Part shown: positions 39,467-47,295 of the stretch, piece after piece | Layout of the letters: each line of letters begins with the position of its first letter | Numbering within the stretch: position 1 is the stretch's first letter | Origin: an uncultured Anaerolineae bacterium | GTDB taxonomy: Bacteria; Chloroflexota; Anaerolineae; Aggregatilineales; Phototrophicaceae | DNA: 47,295 bases | Reading direction: 5' to 3' | Assembly (NCBI GenBank): GCA_937944445.1 | Contig: CALDYP010000028.1 | Coordinates: 1-47,295, forward strand | Position numbers and translations under genes: made by a program | The notes under the pieces: generated by a model | Seen by the model: only the letters and a program-made list of their open reading frames with translations | What the model was told of the DNA's origin: nothing | The model's database searches: none

Positions 39467-40426
39467 ATGGTTAACAACGTGGCTGAGGTACAGAAAGCCT
39501 TAGCGTTCCAGAATTACATTGCGACCGATGAGATCGCTACTGTTCTGTTCCTTGCAACACAGCTTGGCAAACCGCTGCTGGCGGAGGGGCCGGCGGGCGT
39601 CGGCAAGACGGAGCTGGCCAAATCGTGGGCGAAGGCGACCGGCATGCCGCTCATTCGGCTGCAGTGCTACGAAGGCTTGGACGAGAGCAAAGCGCTCTAC
39701 GAGTGGGAATACGCCAAGCAGATGCTCTACACCCAACTGCTGCGCGACAAGCTCAGCCAGATTTTGACCGAAGCCGAGACCTTGACCGCCGCCGCTGACC
39801 GCCTGAGCGCCGAGGAAAACGTGTTCTTCAGCGAGCGCTTCTTGCTGGCGCGCCCGCTGCTCAAAGCGGTCACGTCGGATGAGCCGGTCGTGCTGCTCAT
39901 CGACGAGATCGACCGCGCTGATGCTGAGTTCGAGGCCTTTTTGTTGGAGATCTTGAGCGACTTTCAGATCAGCATCCCTGAGTTGGGGACGATCGAGGCC
40001 AAGCACCGCCCGACCGTCGTCTTGACGAGCAACAACACCCGCGAGCTGAGCGAGGCGCTCAAGCGGCGCTGTTTGTACCTGTTCGTCGATTACCCGACGT
40101 TTGAAGCCGAGATGGGGATCGTCAAATCGCGCGTGCCGGAGATCAGCGACCAACTGGCTGCCCAAGCTGTCGAGTATGTGCAGAACTTGCGCGGGCTAGA
40201 CCTGAAGAAGAACCCCAGCGTGTCCGAGACGATCGATTGGGCTAAAGCGCTGGTGATGCTCAACGCCAACGCAATTGACAAACCCGTGTTAGAGACGACG
40301 CTCACGGTGCTGCTTAAGCATGAGAGCGACGTGCAGAAGGCGCGGCGGGCGCTGCTGCGCGGCCAAAGCAGTGACCTTGACGACCCGCGCCGCCGTGGTG
40401 GGCGGAACATTCGCCCGTGGAACTGA
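39467..40426 (+). CDS. MoxR-type AAA+ ATPase
   Basis: About 319 residues. Walker A GPAGVGKTELA, then MPLIRLQCYEGLDESKALYEWEYAKQ, Walker B VVLLIDEIDRADAEFEAFLLEIL, the sensor TSNNTRELSEALKRRCLY and a C-terminal helical lid. It has the MoxR/CoxD pattern, in which the ATPase acts as chaperone for cofactor insertion, usually with a VWA protein. Here the next gene is a helical-repeat protein and no VWA gene follows; the only VWA in the window is the distant secreted protein. ATG 39467 has GAGG about 9 nt upstream. The stop is 16 nt before the next gene. Confidence 0.92.
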   Translation: MVNNVAEVQKALAFQNYIATDEIATVLFLATQLGKPLLAEGPAGVGKTELAKSWAKATGMPLIRLQCYEGLDESKALYEWEYAKQMLYTQLLRDKLSQILTEAETLTAAADRLSAEENVFFSERFLLARPLLKAVTSDEPVVLLIDEIDRADAEFEAFLLEILSDFQISIPELGTIEAKHRPTVVLTSNNTRELSEALKRRCLYLFVDYPTFEAEMGIVKSRVPEISDQLAAQAVEYVQNLRGLDLKKNPSVSETIDWAKALVMLNANAIDKPVLETTLTVLLKHESDVQKARRALLRGQSSDLDDPRRRGGRNIRPWN

Positions 40427-40442
40427 ACGCCCGCCGCAAGCC

Positions 40443-42641
40443 ATGACAGCCACCAACGACACCCGACCAGCGACCGTGCGCCAGCGCTTGCAGAGTGCGC
40501 TGCGCATGGGGCGGCAGGGGCTGGCGCTGCAACTGCGCTATCTGTTGATGGCCTGTCAGTTTGCCCCGGCGCGCTCGACCCCGACCGACTCGGGCGCGCA
40601 TCTCCACATCAACGACGCGCGCCTGCAAACGCTGGTGCACATCGCCCCGCACCTCTCACCCGCCCAGCGCAGCTTGCTGTACGGGCTGATCCACGACGTG
40701 GAAGACCGCGGTACGTGCCTGAGCCTGCTGGCGCGCGCGATTCGCGCGGTTCCGATTGATGAGGCGCTGCCGCATGCCCGCGTCATCTGGGAGTCGCTGG
40801 ACGCCATCCACCACCCCGCGCAGCGCGCCAGCGCGCTGATCGACATCGCTGATTTGATCCACGACACAGCGGGCAGCACGCTGACGGCGGGGGTGCTGCT
40901 GCGCTTGATCCACAACGCGCAGAACATGAAAACGATCGAGGCGCGGCTGCGAGCGTTGATCGGCCTTGCGCCCTCTCTGCCAGAGGCGCAGCGCCGCGAC
41001 ATCGTGCACGGCATCATGGCCGAGCTGGAACGCGCCCGCAGCGACACCCTGACGACCCGTTCAATCAACACCATCGCGCCCGCCCTGACGCCCCAACACG
41101 TCCCCGCAGCGATTGCCTTGTGCCGCACCATCAAATCGCCGGTGGATCGCGCGCGTTCGCTGACGGCGCTGCTGCCCCATGTGCCCAGCGAATGGCGCGG
41201 GGACTTGCAGGGCGAGATCTTGATGGCCGTGGAGCAGATCAGCAGCGAGGACGAACGCGCCGATGCCTTGATCGCGCTGGCCCCACATGTGGAATCAGCC
41301 ACAGCCAAGGAGTACCCGCGCGTCCTCTCGCACGCCTTGAGCATCGCCATCGGCATGCAGCGCCGCCCGCTGCGCGCGCGGATGCTCGTCAGCCTTGCGC
41401 CCCACCTGACGCCTGATTTGCAGGTGGAAGCCATCGCCGACGTGAACAGCCTGCCGAACGAACGCGAGCGCGCCACCCTGCTGACGCAGCTTGCGCCGAC
41501 CCTGCCCGAGTCGATGATCGTGGCCAGCTTGTCGGTAGCTTACGCCATGCGCGAGCAGGAGAACCGCGTGCAGGCGCTGACGGCGCTAGCGCGCTGTGCC
41601 TCGCCCACGATGCGCCATCAGACGCTGCTAGACGCGCTTGCCTCGGCCAACAACATCGCCAGCCACTATGAGCGCGTGCGCGTGTTGGTCAGCCTGTTAG
41701 AGTTGATGCCGGCCAACATGCAAGAACAGACGCTGACGAACGCGCTGGAATCGGCGCGGCTGATCGAGAACGAGAGCGCGCGCGCGCGCAGCATCAGCCT
41801 CTTAGCGCCGCACTTGAACGACATCCTGCTTGAGCGTGCGCTCAGCGTCGCGCGTGAGCTAACCAACGTCGAGCACCGCCTCGGCGCGCTGATTGGGCTG
41901 GCGGAGCATCTCTCTGATCAGCACTACGACGCGGTGATGCACGAGATGTTGGCCTGCGTGACCAGCATCGCGATCGACTACAAGCGCGCCCGCGCGCTGA
42001 CGGCCATCGCCCCATATGCCCGACCAGAGGACATCAGCACGCTCGAAACGCTCGCCAACCAACTAGACGACCCCATCGACCGCTTGAACGTGCTGCTAGC
42101 GCTTGTGTCGCATGGGCCGGCTGCTCTGCGCCCTGCCATCGTACAGATCGCCTATCATCTGTTAGCACAATCTGAACCCGGTTACGACCATGTGACGGCC
42201 ATCATCGCGCTGACCCCTTATCTCTTACCAGAACAGCGAGAGACGCTCATCCGCGCCATCCCGGCCACGTTGGAGGCCATTGAGGACGAGTACGACCAAG
42301 CCAGCGCCATCGTCTTGCTTGCGCCGCTGCTGGTGAACGACCAACAGGCCAACGGCCAGAGCGTCAGCCGCTGGGATGCGCTGGCGTTGGCGTTGGAGTC
42401 CGCTTTGCTCGTGCCGCACCCGACGCAGCGGCTGCAATTGTTGGAACAGGCCTGCGCGGCGTGGGCGCGCCAGAAGTCGCCCGAGCGCGCGTTCATCGTT
42501 TGGTCACATCTGACGACCCTGCTCGTTGAGCTGCCGCTGGCGCAGGTGGTAGCCTGCTTGGGCGCGCTGCTGCCGCTGTTGATGGATTTTGCCGGCGAGG
42601 ACGCTGCCCATGAAGTGGCGCGCCTGCTTGGGGTAAAATAA
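40443..42641 (+). CDS. Alpha-solenoid helical-repeat protein
   Basis: About 732 residues, almost entirely a run of helical repeats of roughly 35-40 residues, each with a core like RARALTALAPHL or RASALIDIADL followed by ALxxA-type helices. I count at least 12. Similar repeats (the EIxDxxxRAxALxxLA type) occur as C-terminal sensors of STAND ATPases in Chloroflexota and cyanobacteria, but no NTPase domain is present here. ATG 40443 is 16 nt after the MoxR stop. It may be a binding scaffold for the MoxR ATPase; this is inference from adjacency. Confidence 0.85.
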   Translation: MTATNDTRPATVRQRLQSALRMGRQGLALQLRYLLMACQFAPARSTPTDSGAHLHINDARLQTLVHIAPHLSPAQRSLLYGLIHDVEDRGTCLSLLARAIRAVPIDEALPHARVIWESLDAIHHPAQRASALIDIADLIHDTAGSTLTAGVLLRLIHNAQNMKTIEARLRALIGLAPSLPEAQRRDIVHGIMAELERARSDTLTTRSINTIAPALTPQHVPAAIALCRTIKSPVDRARSLTALLPHVPSEWRGDLQGEILMAVEQISSEDERADALIALAPHVESATAKEYPRVLSHALSIAIGMQRRPLRARMLVSLAPHLTPDLQVEAIADVNSLPNERERATLLTQLAPTLPESMIVASLSVAYAMREQENRVQALTALARCASPTMRHQTLLDALASANNIASHYERVRVLVSLLELMPANMQEQTLTNALESARLIENESARARSISLLAPHLNDILLERALSVARELTNVEHRLGALIGLAEHLSDQHYDAVMHEMLACVTSIAIDYKRARALTAIAPYARPEDISTLETLANQLDDPIDRLNVLLALVSHGPAALRPAIVQIAYHLLAQSEPGYDHVTAIIALTPYLLPEQRETLIRAIPATLEAIEDEYDQASAIVLLAPLLVNDQQANGQSVSRWDALALALESALLVPHPTQRLQLLEQACAAWARQKSPERAFIVWSHLTTLLVELPLAQVVACLGALLPLLMDFAGEDAAHEVARLLGVK

Positions 42642-42673
42642 GAAATATCGTTGTTTACTTGTGCGAGATACGT

Positions 42674-43120
42674 ATGACGCCAGAGCGCCTCGACAACTAC
42701 CTGAATTTCGTACAGACGCTGACGCGCGCTGATCGCTGTTTGATCGTGGATGAGCAGCTGCGCACGCTGGCCAGCCGCGGCTTTGACGCGGCCACGCTCG
42801 AATCGCAGGTGTTTATGGATCTTGCCTCGCAAGTCTTAGGGCACGCAGTTGAAACGAGCCAGCCGGTCATCACCAACAACGTCATCACCAACCCGGCTGA
42901 AGCGCCCACCACCAACACTACCTTTAAAGACCTGCGGATTGTGATCGGGCTGCCGATCCCGCGGGTGGGCGCGCTTTACATGGATCGTCCGGTCAGGCAT
43001 GGGGTGTTTGACCGCGCGCAGCTTGACCGCTTGATGCAGTTCAGCGCGGAGGTATTGCTGAGCGCGGACGACCTCAGCATAGAGGACATGCGCCAGCGCT
43101 TTCAGGCGTCGTCTGCATGA
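42674..43120 (+). CDS. GAF-like sensor domain protein
   Basis: A 148-residue protein with one domain resembling GAF: NYLNFVQTLTRADRCLIVDEQLRTLASRGFD near the start, FMDLASQVLGHAVETSQPVITNNV in the middle, then LPIPRVGALYMDRPVRHGVFDRAQLDRLMQFS, the last typical of GAF ends. There is no effector domain. The stop overlaps the next gene by 4 bp (ATGA), so both are likely expressed together. A TTG at 42659 is a possible alternative start. It follows the solenoid gene by 32 bp. Confidence 0.75.
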   Translation: MTPERLDNYLNFVQTLTRADRCLIVDEQLRTLASRGFDAATLESQVFMDLASQVLGHAVETSQPVITNNVITNPAEAPTTNTTFKDLRIVIGLPIPRVGALYMDRPVRHGVFDRAQLDRLMQFSAEVLLSADDLSIEDMRQRFQASSA

Positions 43121-44295
43121 CTGAGCGCGTGCGAATTTTGCGGGTGGTCTCTAATCTGCGTGTGAGTGGCCCAGCCCTGCAAGCCATCCTGCTGGCGGCG
43201 CACCTCCACAACGACGACTATGAGACGCTGCTCGTGGCGGGCAAGACCCCCGAGAACGACGACACGCTGATCGACACCGCGCGCCGCTACGGCGTGGAGC
43301 CGATCTTCGTGCCAGATCTGCGCCGCACGCTCAACCCGCTGGCGCAGTGGCGCGCCGCGCGCGCGCTGTGGCGCATCATCCGCGACTATCGCCCGGACGT
43401 CATCCACACCCATCTGACGATGGCCGGCTTTTGGGGGCGGGTGCTGGGGCGGCTGTTGGGCGTGCCGATCATCGTCCACACCTTTCATGAGCACCCCTTC
43501 CGCGGCATCTACGGCCGCGCGCAGACCTTCACCTTTGTGCAGGTGGAGCGCGCGCTGGCGCGGCTGACGGACAGCATCATCACCCTTTCGGAGGGGCTGC
43601 GGCGTGAGATCGTCGATCACTACCACCTGACGCGGCGCAGCCGCATCACGGTGCTGCCGCTGGGCTTCGACCTGAGCGCCTTCGCCGGCGTGCCGCGCCA
43701 CGCCGGGCTGCTGAAGCAGACGCAGCGCCTGCCGCAGGATGCGCCGCTGGTGGGGATCATCGGGCGGCTTGTGCCCGTCAAGAACCACGCGCTCTTCCTC
43801 GAGGCGGCGGCGCGGCTGCACCGCGAGCGGCCTGATGTGCGCTTCGTCGTCATCGGCGATGGGGCGCTGCGCCCCACGCTGGAGGCACAGGCGGCCGCAC
43901 TAGGGCTAAGCGACTGTGTGACCTTCACCGGCTGGCTGCGCGAGATGCCCGCCGTCTACAGCGACCTTGACGTGCTCGTGATCTCCAGCTTCAACGAGGG
44001 GACGCCCGTCCCGATCATCGAGGCGCTGGCGAGCGGCTGCGCAGTGGTGGCGACGGACGTCGGCGGCGTGGCGGACTTGCTCGACAACGGCGCGTTTGGC
44101 CTGCTCGTCCCATCGGGGGACGCGGCGGCGCTGGCGACGGCGGTGCACCATGCGCTCGATCAGCCGCCTGACCCCACCGCCGCCCGCCGTGCCATGCTCG
44201 ACCGTTACAGCGTCGAGCGGCTCGCGTCTGACCTCGCCAGCCTCTACCGCGGGCTGCGGCTCGCCAAAGCGCCCACCCAAGCAGCACAAGGATAA
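43117..44295 (+). CDS. Glycosyltransferase family 4 protein
   Basis: A 392-residue GT-B enzyme. The N-terminal domain has RVVSNLRVSGPALQAILLA and VIHTHLTMAGFWGRVLG, plus FHEHPFRG; the C-terminal donor domain has GIIGRLVPVKNHALFLEAA, VVIGDGALRPTLE and SSFNEGTPVPIIEALASGCAVVATDVGG, with the EGTPxPxxEA motif that binds the nucleotide sugar. It overlaps the GAF-like gene by 4 bp. The sbcC gene starts 8 nt later. Acceptor and sugar unknown. Confidence 0.92.
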   Translation: MTERVRILRVVSNLRVSGPALQAILLAAHLHNDDYETLLVAGKTPENDDTLIDTARRYGVEPIFVPDLRRTLNPLAQWRAARALWRIIRDYRPDVIHTHLTMAGFWGRVLGRLLGVPIIVHTFHEHPFRGIYGRAQTFTFVQVERALARLTDSIITLSEGLRREIVDHYHLTRRSRITVLPLGFDLSAFAGVPRHAGLLKQTQRLPQDAPLVGIIGRLVPVKNHALFLEAAARLHRERPDVRFVVIGDGALRPTLEAQAAALGLSDCVTFTGWLREMPAVYSDLDVLVISSFNEGTPVPIIEALASGCAVVATDVGGVADLLDNGAFGLLVPSGDAAALATAVHHALDQPPDPTAARRAMLDRYSVERLASDLASLYRGLRLAKAPTQAAQG

Positions 44296-44303
44296 GACCG
44301 AAC

Positions 44304-46844
44304 ATGCTCCCACTGCGTTTGAAGATGACCAACTTCCTCGCCTATCGTGAGGAGACCACCTTAGACTTTGCGGGCCTTCGCCTCGCGTGTTTGACCGGCC
44401 CCAACGGGGCGGGCAAGTCCTCGATCCTCGACGCGCTGACCTTCGCCCTGTGGGGCAAGGGCCGCTCGGGCTTGAGCGAGATGGTGCATCTCGGGCGTGA
44501 AGAAGCCATCGTCGAGTTGGAGTTTGAGCACGACGGCCAGCGCTATAAAGTGGTGCGGCGGGTCGGGCGCGGCAGGCGCGGCCGCCACACCTGCGAACTG
44601 TTCTACGTCAACCCCGATGGCCTGCTGGAGAACCGCAGCGGCCAAGTGATGGAGACGAACAAAGAGATTGAGAAGCTGCTGCGCCTGTCGTATGACACTT
44701 TCATCCACTCGGCCTATTTGCAGCAGGGCAAAGCCGACGCCTTCACGCTCATGGGGCCGACCAAGCGCAAAGAGCTGCTGGCCGACATCCTCGGCATCCA
44801 AGTGTGGGAGCACTACGAAGAGCGCGCCAAAACGCGGCGCAGCGACCTGCGCGAGGAACTTCAACGGCTGGAGGGCCGCCGCCAACAGATCCTTGAAAGG
44901 ATCCAGCAGGAGCCAACGAAGCGCGCCGAACTTGCACAGGCACAGGCCGCGCGCGACGCCGTTGAGGCGGAAACCCTCGCGCTGGAGGCACAAGTGCAGG
45001 CGCTTGAAGGGGTGGAAGCCGCCTACAAAGCGGCACAAGGGCGCATCAGCGAAGCCGAGAGACAGATCAAACTGCTTGGCGATAAGATCGCAGCGCAAAC
45101 GCTGCAGGCCGACAAATGCCGCGCGGAGATCGCCGCGCGGCGCGCCGTGCTCGACAACGAGCCAGAGATCACCGCGGGCTATCAGCAGCTGCTGCGCGCG
45201 CAGGCCGAGAACGACGCCCTCAACGACGTGCTGCAAAAGCTGCGCCCGCTGGAGGCGCAACGCGGCCAGCTTGAGCGCGACATCGCCGCCGCCCGCACCG
45301 AGCTGGAGAAGCAGCTCGCCAGTGAGCAGGCGCGCTTGGCTCAATACACCGAACAGGCGCAGGCCGCCCACCAGCCGCGCCTTGACGACATCGCCGCGCG
45401 CATTGCCCAGCTCGAAGCGCTGGAGGCCCAGCGCGCCGCGCTGCAAGCGGCGGCCAAGGCGCTCAGCAGCCAGCTTGGCGGCTTTGCCAACGAGCACAAG
45501 CGGCTGGAAGCCGACGCCAAAAAGCGCAAAGACCAGATCAAGCGCCTCGAGGCCTTGACTGACCCCCTCTGCCCGACCTGCGGCCAACCGCTGACCGCCG
45601 AGCACCGCGCCGAGGTCATCCGTGGGTGGTCAGCCGAGGTGGAGGCGATGCGCGCCGAGTACGCGCAGATCAACGAACTGGTGAAGCAGACGAAGGAACA
45701 GCTGGCCCAGAACCAGCAGCAGGACGACCAGATCAGCCGCCAACTGGCCGAGCTGCCGCGTCTGCGCCGTGAGCAGGGGCAGCTGCTGCAAGCGCGGGCC
45801 AGCGCACAGGCCGCCCAAAAACGCCTGAGCGAGGCCGCCGCCGCGCTCGACGCGCTGACGCAGCGCTTGCGCGCCGAGGACTACGCGCTGGGCGAACGCG
45901 CCAAGCTGCGCGCGGTGCAGGCCGCGCTCGACGCCCTCACCTACAACAGCGACGATCATCAGGCCGTTCAGAACGCGCTCAACGCGCTGCGCCACTTCGA
46001 CGAGCAGCACCGCCAGCTCGACCTCGCCCGCCAGATGCTCCCGCATGAGGAGCGGACGCTGCGCCTGCTCCAAGACGGCATCGACCGCCTGACGGCCGAG
46101 CAAGCCGCCGCCCAGCAGCAGTTGGCCGAGGCGCAGCAGCAGCTCCCACAGTTGGAGGCCGACGTGCGCCGCTGGCGTGCACTGCGCGAGCAGGCCAAAG
46201 CGGCGCGCCTGCAGTGGGTGCAGGCCCAGCAGAACGTGGGCATCATCGAGCAAGAGCTGAGCGCGATGGCGGAGGACAAGAAGCGCCTCGCCGAATACGA
46301 ACGCGATGAGGCGACCAAGCAGCACGAGCTAGGGCGGGTCGAGGAGTTGATCCGCGCGTTTGGCAAGCGGGGTGTGCCGGCCATGATCATCGAATCGGCC
46401 ATCCCAGAGTTGGAAGACCTGACGAACGACCTGCTGCGCCGCATGACCAACGGGCGGATGAACGTGACGATCCAGACGCAGCGCGCCGGAGCGTCGGGGC
46501 TGATCGAGACGCTCGACATCCAGATCGCCGACGAGCTAGGGACGCGCAGCTACGACGTCTACAGCGGTGGTGAGGCCTTTCGCGTCAACTTTGCGCTGCG
46601 GGTGGCGCTGGCCAAGCTGGTGGCGCGGCGGTCAGGCGCGCAGGTGCGCACTCTCTTCATCGATGAGGGCTTCGGCACGCAAGACGAGGAAGGCCGCCTC
46701 AAACTCGTCGAGGCGATCACCGCCGTGCAGGAGGACTTTGATCTGATCCTCGTCATCACCCATATGGAAGACCTGCGCGACGCCTTCCCCGCGCTGATCA
46801 CTGTCGAGAAGACCGACCAAGGCAGCCGCCTGCGCCTGCAGTAG
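44304..46844 (+). CDS. sbcC: SbcC/Rad50-type DNA repair ATPase
   Basis: An 846-residue SMC-like ATPase, part of the SbcCD (Rad50-Mre11) nuclease that processes hairpins and breaks. The N-terminal half-ATPase has the Walker A GPNGAGKSS (about residues 33-41). Long coiled coils rich in Gln, Ala, Arg and Leu flank a zinc hook CPTCGQPL near residue 421. The C-terminal half has signature YSGGE (about 751) and Walker B TLFIDEGFGTQD (about 782). It is complete and of family length. No sbcD/mre11 gene is adjacent in the window, although it usually is. The start has AAGGA 11 nt upstream. It ends 30 bp from the right leader repeat. Confidence 0.93.
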   Translation: MLPLRLKMTNFLAYREETTLDFAGLRLACLTGPNGAGKSSILDALTFALWGKGRSGLSEMVHLGREEAIVELEFEHDGQRYKVVRRVGRGRRGRHTCELFYVNPDGLLENRSGQVMETNKEIEKLLRLSYDTFIHSAYLQQGKADAFTLMGPTKRKELLADILGIQVWEHYEERAKTRRSDLREELQRLEGRRQQILERIQQEPTKRAELAQAQAARDAVEAETLALEAQVQALEGVEAAYKAAQGRISEAERQIKLLGDKIAAQTLQADKCRAEIAARRAVLDNEPEITAGYQQLLRAQAENDALNDVLQKLRPLEAQRGQLERDIAAARTELEKQLASEQARLAQYTEQAQAAHQPRLDDIAARIAQLEALEAQRAALQAAAKALSSQLGGFANEHKRLEADAKKRKDQIKRLEALTDPLCPTCGQPLTAEHRAEVIRGWSAEVEAMRAEYAQINELVKQTKEQLAQNQQQDDQISRQLAELPRLRREQGQLLQARASAQAAQKRLSEAAAALDALTQRLRAEDYALGERAKLRAVQAALDALTYNSDDHQAVQNALNALRHFDEQHRQLDLARQMLPHEERTLRLLQDGIDRLTAEQAAAQQQLAEAQQQLPQLEADVRRWRALREQAKAARLQWVQAQQNVGIIEQELSAMAEDKKRLAEYERDEATKQHELGRVEELIRAFGKRGVPAMIIESAIPELEDLTNDLLRRMTNGRMNVTIQTQRAGASGLIETLDIQIADELGTRSYDVYSGGEAFRVNFALRVALAKLVARRSGAQVRTLFIDEGFGTQDEEGRLKLVEAITAVQEDFDLILVITHMEDLRDAFPALITVEKTDQGSRLRLQ

Positions 46845-46874
46845 GGGCGCGCCCTGCCCGACGGCTCGTGCTGG

Positions 46875-47199
46875 AAGGCCCCTAGAGCGCGTTGGTGCGA
46901 GAATCGTCATTTTTTCGCACAGATGTTCGGCATCGGCGTAGAACAAATGTGCGAACGCCCCGTCCATCATGACCCTTCCTAGACTTTTCTCGCCCTTCCA
47001 AAATCGCCTTGATACGTGTGCGAGAATCGACGGCCTTTTTCAGCAGACGACGGGTCAAACTCGCTCAGCGCTGATCTTGAGCACTCACCTTGATCTTGAC
47101 CCCTCCTGACCCCTCAACCGACGCGCTACAAAGCTCACTGTTGCGTTTTTTTTTTACCCGTGCTATTCTGTACTCAACGCAGCCTAAAAATTGCGCGGG
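46875..47199 (+). promoter_or_regulatory. CRISPR leader, right copy
   Basis: Reverse complement of the left leader (116-440), with about 7 substitutions and no gaps. It carries the same T-tract, GATCTTGA repeats, the TCAGCGCTGA palindrome and the TTCGCACA/TGTGCGAA hairpin. The 30 bp between the sbcC stop and 46875 contain a GGGCGCGCCC palindrome (46846-46855). Confidence 0.8.
47141..47169 (+). promoter_or_regulatory. Probable promoter of right CRISPR array
   Basis: TTGCGT (47141-47146) and TATTCT (47164-47169) are 17 nt apart within the leader; start expected about 47176, 24 nt before the first repeat. Confidence 0.55.
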
Positions 47200-47295
47200 G
47201 TTGCAACCTCTCTTTTCCCCTTCGGGGGATTGAAACTTAAATCCCCGGCGAGCCTTAAATCGCTGGCCATCGTTGCAACCTCTCTTTTCCCCTTC
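47200..47295 (+). CRISPR. CRISPR array start, right (one full repeat, one spacer, part of a second repeat)
   Basis: A full 37-bp repeat (47200-47236) identical to the left array, a 35-bp spacer (47237-47271), then the first 24 bases of the next repeat to the window end. Transcription runs rightward, away from the window. The first spacer differs from the left array's, so the two arrays acquired spacers independently after duplication, or were duplicated without their spacers. Confidence 0.95.

Larger units (their letters stand above)
46875..47236 (+). repeat. Large inverted repeat, right arm
   Basis: 362 bp matching the reverse complement of 79-440. It includes one CRISPR repeat at its outer end (47200-47236). 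Confidence 0.9.

Noticed and set aside
46632..46970. Minus-strand ORF from the right leader into sbcC
   Set aside because: It is the right-hand twin of the 345-782 frame; only the first ~32 residues are shared and the rest is antisense to sbcC.
1..47295. Cas genes expected next to the arrays
   Set aside because: None of the proteins in the window has Cas1, Cas2, Cas3, Cas10 or RAMP motifs; any cas locus must lie outside.

Overview
The window is about 47.3 kb of GC-rich, gene-dense bacterial DNA with few gaps. The gene set suggests a Chloroflexota member of the Anaerolineae type: tandem FHA proteins, a MaeB-type malic enzyme fused to phosphotransacetylase, a DUF3179 protein, a GldG/DUF4340 pair, a DnaD-DnaC-DnaB primosome operon, and CRISPR repeats ending in ATTGAAAC. 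This assignment is inference from gene content; there is no rRNA or other marker gene. I recognised no tRNA, rRNA, cas, transposase or phage genes.

The most striking feature is the frame of the window. Both ends are CRISPR arrays with the same 37-bp repeat but in opposite orientation. Each array is preceded on its inner side by a near-identical leader of about 325 bp. Together they form an inverted repeat (79-440 and 46875-47236, about 98% identical, both 362 bp) enclosing about 46.4 kb of ordinary chromosomal genes. Both arrays would be transcribed outward. This is either a duplicated leader-array module that could invert the segment by recombination, or a contig that ends where assembly broke at the arrays.

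Layout: 465-3120 (minus) small membrane protein, DUF3179 protein and CDF zinc/iron exporter. 3270-4004 hypothetical protein, terminator, and a 60-bp tandem repeat. 4218-6103 (minus) two FHA proteins. 6326-7090 GT2 glycosyltransferase. 7096-8439 (minus) secreted/membrane CARDB-like protein. 8631-8756 a MITE-like element with 13-bp terminal inverted repeats and an 8-bp target duplication, next to the ssb promoter. 8866-9300 ssb. 9309-9947 (minus) ArsR-like regulator, divergent from a nitroreductase / hydrolase / RmlC operon (10112-12161). 12140-16098 (minus) hydrolase, prmC and ppk. 16304-20289 a complete iron-type ABC importer. 20286-22229 (minus) a P1B-4 metal-export ATPase with a Fur-type box over its -35. 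22519-24813 maeB-pta fusion. 24873-25439 (minus) efp. 25689-27911 VIT/VWA secreted protein. 28024-31645 GNAT, GldG-like and DUF4340. 31642-32490 (minus) GNAT. 32516-35914 (minus) dnaB, dnaD-like and a tandem-duplicated DnaC-like loader. 36115-37662 (minus) bifunctional nuclease and Bax-inhibitor-1 protein. 37767-46844 (plus) hypothetical membrane protein, ribokinase, MoxR AAA+, helical-repeat protein, GAF-like protein, GT4 and SbcC/Rad50.

Functional groups: replication and repair (ssb, primosome operon, sbcC), metal handling (CDF, ABC importer, P1B-4 ATPase), phosphate and carbon metabolism (ppk, maeB-pta, rbsK), and FHA/MoxR/solenoid signalling modules of unknown target. Intergenic DNA carries several families of short palindromes and dispersed repeats.
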